Notes under the pieces: generated by a model
What the model was told of the DNA's origin: nothing
Database searches by the model: none
Seen by the model: the letters and a program-made list of their open reading frames with translations, nothing else
Shown: piece after piece, positions 54,167 to 62,660 of the stretch
How the letters are laid out: every line of letters starts with the position of its first letter
Numbering within the stretch: the first letter of the stretch is position 1
Translations under genes and position numbers: made by a program
DNA from: Sulfitobacter mediterraneus
Lineage (GTDB): Bacteria > Pseudomonadota > Alphaproteobacteria > Rhodobacterales > Rhodobacteraceae
Assembly: GCF_016801775.1 (NCBI RefSeq)
Contig: NZ_CP069004.1
Location: 930,001-994,000, forward strand
Direction: 5' to 3'
Length of the DNA: 64,000 nt

Positions 54167-55777
54167 TTACCCCTGAACGCCGCCCAAGACCACCCCTGCC
54201 TTGGCCAGAGCGGCCCAGATCCGCGCATCACGCCCGTAGATATCGGCGCGGTATTCGGTGTGGCCCCGCGCATTGGTCACGGCAGTGCGGTAGATCAGAT
54301 GCACAGGGACCGGCTCTTGCAACACGATCTTGGTCTCCTTGCCGGAATTCAGCGCCGCCTTGAATGTGCCTTGAGGGTCGTCGGATTGTTTGGCCAACAG
54401 CGCATAGGCAAAATCGAACGGATCGGCCAGACGCACACATCCGTGACTGAAGGCACGAATATCGCGGGCAAAGAGGCTCTTGGCCGGCGTGTCGTGCAGA
54501 TAGATGTTGTGCTTGTTGGGGAACATGAACTTGACCAGACCCAAGGCATTGCTGCGGCTCGGCGGCTGACGCATGGCAAAGGGGAAGGTCCGTTCCGTAT
54601 ATTGGCTAAAGTTCGCGGCGCTGCGATTGACCACCCGGCCCCGGCTGTCGGTGATCTCGATATGGCGCACCGCGTTTGGGTTGCGCTTGAGCTGCGGCAG
54701 ATATTCCTTGGTGACGATCGAACGCGGCACATACCAGCTTGGATTGACGATCATATGTTCCATCACATCGGAAAACTCCGGCGTGGGGCGGTCCTGGGAT
54801 ACTGCGCCGACCACAGACCGGGTGCGGAAGGTCACCTTGCCATCGTCGATAATCTTGGCGGAAAAATCGGGGATATTCACAAGAATATGACGCTTGCCGC
54901 GATCCGTGTTGAACCAGCGTTCCCGCTCCATCGCCACCAGAACCGATTGCAGGCGTTTTTCCACACCAACGTTGATCTGCTGCATGGTGGCCGCACCAGC
55001 CACACCGTCCGCGTTCAACCCGTGGTCCACCTGAAACTGCTGCACCGCCGCCTGCAGTGCGTCGTCATATGTGACGGTGTTGGAACGAGTCAGATAATCC
55101 ATCGCGATCAAACGGTTGCGCAGCGCAATGACTGCATTACCTGAAGCGCCGGGCTTGAGCGAATTGGCCGGCACACGCGGCCCCCAGCCGCCCTGCTGCA
55201 ACAGCCGTTCCATCGTGACCTTTTCTTTGATCAGCGCGTTGTATTCCATGCTGCGCGGCGGCAAAGACCGGAAGAATGCCGCCGGTTTTGCTTCGGCCAG
55301 ACCTGTCAGATAGGCGCTGCGGTCGCGGTAGGGAATGTCGCGCACAATGCGGCTGTCAACCCGATTGGGAATCAACATACCGGTCTGCACATCGCGGGCA
55401 TATTTCAGGAACAATTTGCTGAGCTCGACCTCGACGATACCGCGGTCCCGCGGGGTCTTGGCCGACCGCAACAGATCCATCAGCCCTTGTGGATCATAAC
55501 GCGCCACCGGCAATCCGTGATCATCGGCGTTTTCAATGGCGTGCAAAAGCGCGGCACGGCGGGCGCGATCCGCCTCGCCCGCGCCGGTCCAGATCGGTGT
55601 ATATCCATTGGTCCGGTAAAAACTGGCAATGTCCTGATCACGGGCGGCGGTTTCTGCAACCGCCTGTTTGAATGCTGTCACCTGCGCAAAAGCCGGTTGC
55701 GGCGCGGTCATGGTGACACCAAGGCCGATTGTCACCGTGACTGCCAGTAAACCCCGGCGCAGAAAGGAATCGCGCAT
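54167..55777 (-). CDS. L,D-transpeptidase (YcbB/LdtD-like)
   Basis: Periplasmic cross-linking enzyme of 536 residues. Signal peptide about 1-40 (LLAVTVTIGLGVTM...AFA), an N-terminal scaffold domain, a PG_binding_1 domain (about 210-270, LKPGASGNAVIALRNRLIAM...VQQFQVDHGLNADGVAG) and the YkuD domain with nucleophile Cys447 in AFSHGCVRLADP. It makes 3-3 peptide cross-links in murein and is resistant to most beta-lactams. GGGGA spacing favours ATG 55777 over two ATGs just upstream. Confidence 0.93.
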   Translation of the reverse strand: MRDSFLRRGLLAVTVTIGLGVTMTAPQPAFAQVTAFKQAVAETAARDQDIASFYRTNGYTPIWTGAGEADRARRAALLHAIENADDHGLPVARYDPQGLMDLLRSAKTPRDRGIVEVELSKLFLKYARDVQTGMLIPNRVDSRIVRDIPYRDRSAYLTGLAEAKPAAFFRSLPPRSMEYNALIKEKVTMERLLQQGGWGPRVPANSLKPGASGNAVIALRNRLIAMDYLTRSNTVTYDDALQAAVQQFQVDHGLNADGVAGAATMQQINVGVEKRLQSVLVAMERERWFNTDRGKRHILVNIPDFSAKIIDDGKVTFRTRSVVGAVSQDRPTPEFSDVMEHMIVNPSWYVPRSIVTKEYLPQLKRNPNAVRHIEITDSRGRVVNRSAANFSQYTERTFPFAMRQPPSRSNALGLVKFMFPNKHNIYLHDTPAKSLFARDIRAFSHGCVRLADPFDFAYALLAKQSDDPQGTFKAALNSGKETKIVLQEPVPVHLIYRTAVTNARGHTEYRADIYGRDARIWAALAKAGVVLGGVQG

Positions 55778-56036
55778 CATCATTATCCCCGAAAAACCAA
55801 TAAACATCCTGTTCTTGTCGGAAATGCGCCAACGTCTGTCCATTCACAAAACCGCAAGGACTTAAACAAGCCTTAACCTGATGCTCAAAAAACACCCGAT
55901 TTCCCGGATCTTGCAGCGGTGTTCGATCGTTTTTGGCAGAAATTCGCCTAAAAAAGCAGTGGCATGGAACCAAAAGGATTCAGCACTTGGTTCATGATTC
56001 CCGCTATGCCATACACTTGAGGCATCTGGGGGACAG

Positions 56037-56660
56037 ATGAACGGCCTATGTAACATCATGGCCACAGGCAGACGACGGGACAGAAGACTTATGGCAGGCA
56101 ATAGCACTTCGGGCATGACCCGGCGCGCCGTTTTGGGCGCTTTCGCCGCAACCACACTGACCGCGGCACCCACTTTCTCCAATGCAGCAGGCTTTCTGCG
56201 CGGCGCAGGCGATATCCGCCGCATCCGCATGTATTCCGGCCGCACCGGCGAACGCATCGACATGATCTATTGGATCGAAGGCCAGTACATCAAAGATGCC
56301 GTGAAAGAAGTGAACTACTTCATGCGGGACTGGCGCACCGATGGTGTCAAAAGCATCGATCTGCGCACCGTTGATATCATGGCCGCCTCGCACAATTTGC
56401 TGGACGTGAACGAACCCTATATGTTGCTGTCCGGCTATCGCAGCCCCAAGACCAACGCGATGTTGCGGTCCCGGTCACGGGGTGTGGCCAAGAATTCGCT
56501 GCACATGCGCGGCCAGGCGGCGGATCTGCGGTTGTCGACCCGCTCCGTACACCAGATGGCCCGTGCGGCAACCGCCTGTCAGGGCGGCGGCGTTGGCCGT
56601 TACTCCGGATCCAACTTTGTGCATATGGATTGCGGTATTGTACGGACATGGGGCGGCTAA
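56037..56660 (+). CDS. DUF882/MepK-like murein endopeptidase with Tat signal
   Basis: Exported zinc peptidase of the DUF882 (YcbK) family, up to 207 residues. The M15-like site has YRSPKTNAMLRSRSRGVAKNSLHMRGQAADLRL and FVHMDCG. A twin-arginine signal (MTRRAVLGAFAATTLTAAP) lies about 27 residues in, so the true start may be ATG 56091 rather than 56037, which follows GGGGGA. E. coli MepK cuts 3-3 cross-links, and the divergent neighbour makes them. Confidence 0.88.
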   Translation: MNGLCNIMATGRRRDRRLMAGNSTSGMTRRAVLGAFAATTLTAAPTFSNAAGFLRGAGDIRRIRMYSGRTGERIDMIYWIEGQYIKDAVKEVNYFMRDWRTDGVKSIDLRTVDIMAASHNLLDVNEPYMLLSGYRSPKTNAMLRSRSRGVAKNSLHMRGQAADLRLSTRSVHQMARAATACQGGGVGRYSGSNFVHMDCGIVRTWGG

Positions 56661-56685
56661 GCCCCAGCGACATCCGTTGATCATG

Positions 56686-56710
56686 AGGCGCCTGTTAGGG
56701 CGCCTTTTTT
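56686..56710 (+). terminator. Terminator after the MepK-like gene
   Basis: Seven-pair stem AGGCGCC/GGCGCCT, loop TGTTAG, six T. Confidence 0.9.
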
Positions 56711-56721
56711 GTGTGTAATCC

Positions 56722-57915
56722 TCAGGCTTGATCTGCCCGAGGCCGGATCATCATGGCACCATAGGACAGGGCAAACCCGCCAAAGGCAATATTCCAGGCA
56801 CCGCCCGAGATCCCATGCAAAAGCCCCTGCTGCTCTGGCCAGTTGCCCGCAACCCACCGCAGCAGGACGGACATCACGATTGCCGCATAGATCAACACCG
56901 TCACCGGATCACTGATCAAAGCACGGCCCGAATGCCCCAATGAGGCACGGGTCATCACCGCAAGGGTCATCACCCCAAGCGCCCCGGCCATCCAAAGATG
57001 CTGCGCCGCTGCGCCATCTCCGATGCCCAGGATACCAAGCCCGATCGCCAATGCCCCAAACGGCACAAATGCGTAGCCGAGATGCAAAATGGCGACCAAG
57101 GGTTCCGCCATTGCATGCCGCCCAGCCCATCGGCCAAGGCGGATCAGGTGCAACGCCCCCGCCGCCACCAAAAGCCCACCCGACAACACCAGTTGCGGCG
57201 CAGCCAGCCAACTGATCATTGCCGCCAACAGGACCAGCAATGCAATCTTGTCAAACCCGGCCATCACCGGCGCGGGCAACATGTCGCTGCCTTGCTTGAC
57301 CAACCAGTTGCGGGTGAAGGCCGGCACAATCCGCCCGCCGATCACTGCCACCATCATCACCGCGGCGCTGATGCCGATCCGCAACCCGATCCCCTGCGCC
57401 GCGTAACCGCCGCCTGCCGCCTCAAGATGAAAGACGGCATTGCCGCCGAGAAAGGCCAGCAGCATCGCGACCACAATCAGATTGCGCCAGTTCTTTCCCG
57501 CTATAATTTCGCGCAGCAGCCAGAACAGCATCGCTGTTAGAAAGGCCAGATCAAGCGTCGCCACCAAGGCGGCAGGCCACCACAGCGCGGTCAACACCGC
57601 CAGCCGTCCCAGAACCCACAACAAAACCAATAAGAACAATGGCAAACCGGACAGCGCCGCGCGGCCTGTCCAATTGGGCACCGCAGTCAGCAGAAACCCT
57701 GCGATAACGGCACTGAGATAGCCGAACAGAAAGGCATGCGCATGCCATGACACCGGATCAAATCGCAGGGGAAGCGTCAGAACATCAAACATCTGCGCCA
57801 ACCAAAGCGCCATAACAAGCACAGCCCAAAGCGCCGCGCCCAGAAAAAACGGACGGAAGCCAAGGGAAAAGAACACCGCCATCGAAGAACGGGTATCAGA
57901 GGTGGTATCGGTCAT
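56722..57915 (-). CDS. nnrS: NnrS family heme/copper membrane protein
   Basis: Membrane protein of 397 residues with about twelve hydrophobic segments. FFSLGFRPFFLGAALWAVL, SWHAHAFLFGYLSAVIAGFLLTAVPNWTG, NAVFHLEAAG, GGRIVPAFTRNWL and MTRASLGHSGR are NnrS hallmarks with conserved His. NnrS relieves nitrosative stress. AAAGG favours ATG 57915. An FNR/NnrR-like box lies 55 bases upstream. Confidence 0.92.
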   Translation of the reverse strand: MTDTTSDTRSSMAVFFSLGFRPFFLGAALWAVLVMALWLAQMFDVLTLPLRFDPVSWHAHAFLFGYLSAVIAGFLLTAVPNWTGRAALSGLPLFLLVLLWVLGRLAVLTALWWPAALVATLDLAFLTAMLFWLLREIIAGKNWRNLIVVAMLLAFLGGNAVFHLEAAGGGYAAQGIGLRIGISAAVMMVAVIGGRIVPAFTRNWLVKQGSDMLPAPVMAGFDKIALLVLLAAMISWLAAPQLVLSGGLLVAAGALHLIRLGRWAGRHAMAEPLVAILHLGYAFVPFGALAIGLGILGIGDGAAAQHLWMAGALGVMTLAVMTRASLGHSGRALISDPVTVLIYAAIVMSVLLRWVAGNWPEQQGLLHGISGGAWNIAFGGFALSYGAMMIRPRADQA

Positions 57916-57969
57916 GCGCATGCCTTTGATCGCTGTTGCGGTATATTCACCCCCCAACAGAGATTGTCA

Positions 57970-57983
57970 GTGATCTGGATCAA
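57970..57983 (-). promoter_or_regulatory. FNR/NnrR-type box upstream of nnrS
   Basis: Read on the minus strand, TTGAT-CCAG-ATCAC matches TTGAy-n4-rTCAA except for the last base. Position before nnrS suggests activation by NO or low oxygen. Confidence 0.65.
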
Positions 57984-57999
57984 CTCAGAAGGCAGATAA

Positions 58000-58659
58000 C
58001 TACCCCTGCGCCGCCTGCCGAAATCCGGCTTCGCTGAAATCTGTAAAGACCTGGACCAGATCAACCATGTCTTCGCCCTGCCCCGACAGATCGTCTATCC
58101 GCCAGCGCGAAGCACAAAGCGACAGCATACCGGACACCATATAGACCAAGGCTGCCGCCAGACGCGCCTGCGAAGCACCGGGCAAAACCTGCGCAAAGGC
58201 GGTCAGGAAAACCTTGGCCGTGGGGTCAAAATGCTGGCTGGCAATGGCCCGCCACCGGTCATCCGCGGACACATAAGCAATCAACCGCCCGTAAGCCAGC
58301 CATCCGGGATCACCACCCAGAACACGGTCCAGAAACGGATGGGTGAAGCAACAGATCACCCCGCGCAGTGTTATCGGGCCCGTGGCCTGCAACGCCTCCA
58401 ACGCGGCGGTTCTGGCATCTGACAGAGCCTTCGCACGCCGTGCGACGACTGCGGCAAACAAGGCCTCCTTTGATCCGCCATGATGATGTACCAACGCGCC
58501 CTGCACTTCGGCCAATGCGGCAATGTCCCGGATGGTTGCTGCGTCAAACCCATGCGCTGCAAAAACCTGCTCTGCGGCGTCAAAAATGCGCGCGCGGGTC
58601 TCAAGCGAACGTTGACTGGGCGCTCTTTGCCGTTGTTTTTGCTGGTTTAATGCATTCAT
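58000..58659 (-). CDS. TetR family repressor
   Basis: Regulator of 219 residues. The N-terminal helix-turn-helix ARIFDAAEQVFAAHGFDAATIRDIAALAEVQGALVHHHGGSKEALFAAVV is standard TetR. The C-terminal ligand domain resembles the group with a PFLDRVLGGDPGWLAYGRLIAYVS segment. Divergent by 71 bases from the monooxygenase operon, so it very likely represses it and perhaps itself. The ligand may be the operon substrate. Confidence 0.92.
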   Translation of the reverse strand: MNALNQQKQRQRAPSQRSLETRARIFDAAEQVFAAHGFDAATIRDIAALAEVQGALVHHHGGSKEALFAAVVARRAKALSDARTAALEALQATGPITLRGVICCFTHPFLDRVLGGDPGWLAYGRLIAYVSADDRWRAIASQHFDPTAKVFLTAFAQVLPGASQARLAAALVYMVSGMLSLCASRWRIDDLSGQGEDMVDLVQVFTDFSEAGFRQAAQG

Positions 58660-58660
58660 T

Positions 58661-58720
58661 TCAAAATTATCTTGCCTTATTTTGAACGCTTGTTCAATCT
58701 AATTCAAATTTCAAGGCAAG
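58661..58720. promoter_or_regulatory. Nested inverted repeats between tetR and the monooxygenase operon
   Basis: Perfect palindrome TTGAAC-GCTT-GTTCAA (58682-58697), a good TetR operator. In addition CTTGCCTT (58671-58678) is repeated inverted as AAGGCAAG (58713-58720), and TCAAAAT (58661-58667) as ATTTTGA (58679-58685). All fit in the 71-base divergent promoter. Confidence 0.65.
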
Positions 58721-58730
58721 GACGCACCAC

Positions 58731-60068
58731 ATGCCGCAGGAAACATCCCCCTTTGGGGGGACGGAAAAATTTGCGCTGATTGGCGCGGGCCCAATGGGCC
58801 TTGCCGCAGCGAAAGTCATGACGGAACAGGGCGTTCCATTTCAGGGGTTCGAGCTACACTCTGATGTGGGCGGGCTGTGGGACATCGATGCGCCCCGGTC
58901 CACCATGTATGAAACAGCGCATTTGATCTCGTCCAAGACCATGACGGAGTTTGCCGATTTCCCAATGCGTGAAGATGTGGCGGAATATCCTTCTCACTCG
59001 GAAATGAAACGGTATTTTCAAGACTTTGCAAAGCATTACGACCTATACGCAAAGTATCACTTTAACGCCGAAGTTCTTTCAACCGAACCCCTTGGGGAGG
59101 CCGGCGCAGGTTGGCGCGTCACCTGGCGCGATGCGCAGGGCAATGAGCAATCGGAAGTTTTTGCCGGTGTCATGATCGCCAATGGCACCCTGTCCGAGCC
59201 GAACATCCCCACCTTCAAGGGGCAGTTCGACGGCGAGTTGATCCACGCCGCCAACTACCGTGATCCACATCAATTCACCGGAAAACGGGTTCTGATTGTC
59301 GGGGCGGGCAACTCCGGCTGTGACATCGCGGTGGATGCCATTCACCACGGCAAAAGCTGCGATATTTCGATGCGGCGCGGCTATTACTTTGTGCCCAAAT
59401 ACGTCTTTGGCAAACCTGCCGATACCATGGGCGGGATGATCAAGTTGCCGATGTGGCTGAAACGCAAGGTCGACGGGATGATCCTGAAATGGTTTGTCGG
59501 TGATCCGCAGAAATACGGCTTTCCCAAACCCGATTACGCGCTTTACGAAAGCCATCCCGTGGTCAACTCGCTGATCCTGTTTCATGCCGGTCACGGCGAT
59601 CTGAAAGTGCGGCCTGACATTGATCATCTGGACGGCAAAACGGTGTATTTCACCGATGGCACCCAAGCCGATTATGACATGATCCTGACCGCGACAGGCT
59701 ATCGCCTGCACTATCCCTTTATCGACAACGCGTTGCTCAACTGGCAGGGCGATGCGCCGCATCTATTTTTGAACGCCATGCATCCGGACCGTGACGATCT
59801 GTTTGTTCTGGGCATGGTCGAGGCCTCTGGTCTGGGTTGGCAAGGCCGGCATGAACAAGCCGAAATGGTCGTCCGCTACATCAAGGGCCTGCGCGAGGGG
59901 CGCGCCGCCGCCAAGACACTTCAGGCCGAAAAGAGAAGCGGTTTCAAACGGATGACAGGCGGCACCAGGTATCTCAAACTGCCGCGCATGGCCTATTACG
60001 TGGACAAGGCGACCTATCGCAAGGCCGTGACCAACTGGATTGGCGCATTGGGAGGCACCAGCAAATGA
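58731..60068 (+). CDS. Flavin-containing monooxygenase / Baeyer-Villiger-like
   Basis: FAD- and NADPH-dependent oxygenase of 445 residues. FAD motif FALIGAGPMGLAAAKVM (18-23 GxGxxG), the FMO fingerprint near FDGELIHAANYRDP, NADPH motif VLIVGAGNSGCDIAVD and ATGYRLHYPF. It would oxygenate a ketone, sulfur or nitrogen centre. First gene of a four-gene unit; its stop overlaps the transporter start as ATGA. Confidence 0.92.
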   Translation: MPQETSPFGGTEKFALIGAGPMGLAAAKVMTEQGVPFQGFELHSDVGGLWDIDAPRSTMYETAHLISSKTMTEFADFPMREDVAEYPSHSEMKRYFQDFAKHYDLYAKYHFNAEVLSTEPLGEAGAGWRVTWRDAQGNEQSEVFAGVMIANGTLSEPNIPTFKGQFDGELIHAANYRDPHQFTGKRVLIVGAGNSGCDIAVDAIHHGKSCDISMRRGYYFVPKYVFGKPADTMGGMIKLPMWLKRKVDGMILKWFVGDPQKYGFPKPDYALYESHPVVNSLILFHAGHGDLKVRPDIDHLDGKTVYFTDGTQADYDMILTATGYRLHYPFIDNALLNWQGDAPHLFLNAMHPDRDDLFVLGMVEASGLGWQGRHEQAEMVVRYIKGLREGRAAAKTLQAEKRSGFKRMTGGTRYLKLPRMAYYVDKATYRKAVTNWIGALGGTSK

Positions 60069-60967
60069 CGGATCTTGACGACATAATGCTGAACTTCAGC
60101 CCCGCCAGCCTGACCTTGCTGAACGCCATTCTGGCGATTGTGATGTTCTCGGTCGCACTGGATCTCAAGGGCGACGATTTCAAACGCTTGATGCGCACGC
60201 CCAAGCCTGTCGTGACCGGGCTGATTTCACAGTTTGTGGTCCTGCCGGTGCTGACATTCCTTTTGGTGCTTGCCATGCAGCCGCGCGCCTCCATTGCGCT
60301 TGGTCTGATCCTTGTGGCGGCCTGTCCGGGGGGCAATATCTCAAACTTCATCTCGCACCGTGCGGGCGGCAATGCAGCATTGTCAGTCTCGATGACGGGC
60401 TTTGCCACGGTGGGGGCGATCCTGCTGACCCCGCTGAACATCGCCTTCTGGGGCAATCTCTATGAACCAAGCCGCGCCATCTTGCAGGCCACCGCCATTG
60501 ATCCATGGCAGATCGCGCTGACGGTGACGTTGATGTTGATCCTGCCGCTGATTTTGGGTGTCCTGTTGAACCGCAACAAGCCAGCACTGGCCGACCGCAT
60601 TCGCCGGCCCCTGCAGAACCTGTCGATGTTGATCTTTGTGGCCTTTATCGTGCTGGCGCTCGCTGCAAATTGGGCGTTCTTTCTGGGCTATGCCCATTAC
60701 GTTGCCCTCCTCGTTGTCGTGCACAACGCATTGGCCTTGGCAGGCGGATACGGCACCGCCACGCTGGCGGGGTTGTCGCCCTTCGACCGCCGCGCCGTGA
60801 CGATTGAAACCGGCATTCAGAACTCCGGCCTTGGTCTGGTCTTGATCTTTGGCTTTTTCGGGGGGCTGGGCGGTATGGCCGTTGTCGCGGCCTTCTGGGG
60901 CATCTGGCATGCGATCTCCGGCCTTGCCTTGGCCAAGGTCATGTCGCGCAGCGAAGCCGCGCGATGA
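60065..60967 (+). CDS. Bile acid:sodium symporter (BASS) family transporter
   Basis: Membrane protein of 300 residues with nine to ten helices. VMFSVALDLKGDDFKRLM, LILVAACPGGNISNFISHRAGGNAALSVSMTG and VTIETGIQNSGLGLVL are the conserved BASS stretches that bind sodium and substrate. Members carry bile acids, steroid sulfates, pantoate or pyruvate. Context with oxidoreductases suggests uptake of a sterol- or terpenoid-like acid. Four-base overlaps on both sides. Confidence 0.92.
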   Translation: MTDLDDIMLNFSPASLTLLNAILAIVMFSVALDLKGDDFKRLMRTPKPVVTGLISQFVVLPVLTFLLVLAMQPRASIALGLILVAACPGGNISNFISHRAGGNAALSVSMTGFATVGAILLTPLNIAFWGNLYEPSRAILQATAIDPWQIALTVTLMLILPLILGVLLNRNKPALADRIRRPLQNLSMLIFVAFIVLALAANWAFFLGYAHYVALLVVVHNALALAGGYGTATLAGLSPFDRRAVTIETGIQNSGLGLVLIFGFFGGLGGMAVVAAFWGIWHAISGLALAKVMSRSEAAR

Positions 60968-61896
60968 CGCGCATTCTAATTACAGGCGCCGCGGGGGCCG
61001 TGGGCCGCGCCCTGTTGGCGGAATTTGCTGGCAATCGCGGGCATGAGGTGATCGCGACAGACCTTACCGCGCCTGCCCATCTGCCTGATCATATCCAATT
61101 TTGCCCCTTGGATGTGCGCGGCATGGATCCAGACACAGTCATCAAAACCCATAGACCCGAGGTGGTTATTCATCTGGCCTCCATCGTCGGGCATACAACC
61201 CGCGAGTTTGCCTATTCCGTGGATGTCACGGGATCGCAGAACGTAATCAATGCCTGTCTCAAATACGGAGTGCGGCGGCTGGTGGTGACCTCATCGGGGG
61301 CCGCCTATGGTTATCATCCCGATAACCCCGAATGGCTCAAGGAAACAGATGCCCTGCGCGGCAACGTCGAATTCGCCTATGCCGATCACAAACGGCAGGT
61401 CGAGGAGATGCTGGCCCAAACCCGCAAGGATCATCCCGCGCTGGAGCAGGTGGTTCTGCGGGTTGGCACGGTTCTTGGCGCGGGTTTGGAGAACCAGATC
61501 ACCGCGCTGTTTCACAAACCCCGGCTGCTGGCTCTTATGGGCAGTGACAGCCCGTTTGTGTTCATCTGGACACGAGATCTGGCGCGTATCTTGCACCGGG
61601 CCGCCACAGACGGGCCTGCGGGTATTTTCAACGTGGCGGGCGACGGTGCCCTTGGCATTTCTGATCTGGCAGAACGGATGGGCAAGCCGGTTTTGCGCCT
61701 GCCGCCTGCCTTGCTCAAACTGGCGCTGGCGGTGGCCAAGCCGCTGAAACTGTCGCGCTACGGGCCTGAGCAGGTGCGGTTTTTGCAATATCGGCCTGTC
61801 CTGGACAACACTGCCCTGAAATCGGAATTTGGCTACTTGCCGGAACTCAGCAGCGCGGAGACCTTTGACCTTTGGCGCAAGGCGGCCGGATTATGA
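60964..61896 (+). CDS. NAD-dependent epimerase/dehydratase (extended SDR)
   Basis: Extended SDR of 310 residues. RILITGAAGAVGRALL nucleotide motif, DVTGSQNVINACLKYGVRRLVVTSSGAAYG, catalytic Tyr-x3-Lys in FAYADHKRQVEE, and VLRVGTVLGAG. Related to 3-beta-hydroxysteroid dehydrogenase and sugar epimerase types. The operon context favours oxidation of a hydroxyl on the imported compound. ATGA overlaps at both ends. Confidence 0.9.
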   Translation: MTRILITGAAGAVGRALLAEFAGNRGHEVIATDLTAPAHLPDHIQFCPLDVRGMDPDTVIKTHRPEVVIHLASIVGHTTREFAYSVDVTGSQNVINACLKYGVRRLVVTSSGAAYGYHPDNPEWLKETDALRGNVEFAYADHKRQVEEMLAQTRKDHPALEQVVLRVGTVLGAGLENQITALFHKPRLLALMGSDSPFVFIWTRDLARILHRAATDGPAGIFNVAGDGALGISDLAERMGKPVLRLPPALLKLALAVAKPLKLSRYGPEQVRFLQYRPVLDNTALKSEFGYLPELSSAETFDLWRKAAGL

Positions 61897-62660
61897 CACA
61901 GAAAACCGCGATCATCACAGGCGGCGCAGGCGGGCTGGGCCTTGCCTTGGACAATGCGTTGCGCGGCCGGGGGTGGCAAACGATCCTGGTGGATCTGCCC
62001 GGCCCGGCTTTGGACGGCTTGGACGTGATCAAGGGCCGCCGCGCCCTGCCCTGTGATCTGACCAAAAGCGCGGAACTTTCAGCCCTATGCGCCCAAATCC
62101 GCAGGTGCAGCCCTTCGGTTGATCTGGTGATCTACAACGCCGGTGTGACCCACATCGGCCCCTGTGCGGAATTGACCGAAGACACACATAGAAAAGTCTT
62201 TGACATCAATTACTTTGCCGCAACCCGCATGGCGCAGGAGCTGCAATCCGACCTGCGCAAGGCCAAGGGCACACACCTGGCGATTTCCTCTGTAGCCGGG
62301 TTTTCGCCACTGCTGCACCGCACCGCCTATGCGGCCAGCAAACATGCGCTTGAGGGGTTCTTCAAATCCCTGCGGGCAGAAGAAGCGCCCCATGACGTGC
62401 GCGTGGTGATCGCCGCGCCAAGTTTTGTTGCGACAAATCTTGGCAATGCGCAGGTGCAAGACAATGGCATCGCCCGCCCCGGATCGGCCACCGATGGTGT
62501 GGATTACATGAGCCCTGATGATGCTGCAGCGGTGATCTTGCGGGGGCTTGAGCGGGGCAAACCCTTCATCCCCGTTGGCCGCATTGCGCGGCTGTCCTAT
62601 CTGATCAACCGCGCCTCGCCGGCCCTGTTTGAATGGCTGATGCGCCGCAAAATGGGGTGA
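61893..62660 (+). CDS. Short-chain dehydrogenase/reductase (classical SDR)
   Basis: Classical SDR of 255 residues. Cofactor motif AIITGGAGGLGLAL, structural NAG in VIYNAGVTHIG, catalytic Ser in AISSVAGFSP, and Tyr-x3-Lys in RTAYAASKHALEGF. The C-terminal RLSYLINRASPALFEWLMRRK may be membrane-associated. Last gene of the FMO-BASS-SDR-SDR unit. Its stop directly abuts the stop of the RTX gene on the other strand. Confidence 0.92.
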   Translation: MTQKTAIITGGAGGLGLALDNALRGRGWQTILVDLPGPALDGLDVIKGRRALPCDLTKSAELSALCAQIRRCSPSVDLVIYNAGVTHIGPCAELTEDTHRKVFDINYFAATRMAQELQSDLRKAKGTHLAISSVAGFSPLLHRTAYAASKHALEGFFKSLRAEEAPHDVRVVIAAPSFVATNLGNAQVQDNGIARPGSATDGVDYMSPDDAAAVILRGLERGKPFIPVGRIARLSYLINRASPALFEWLMRRKMG

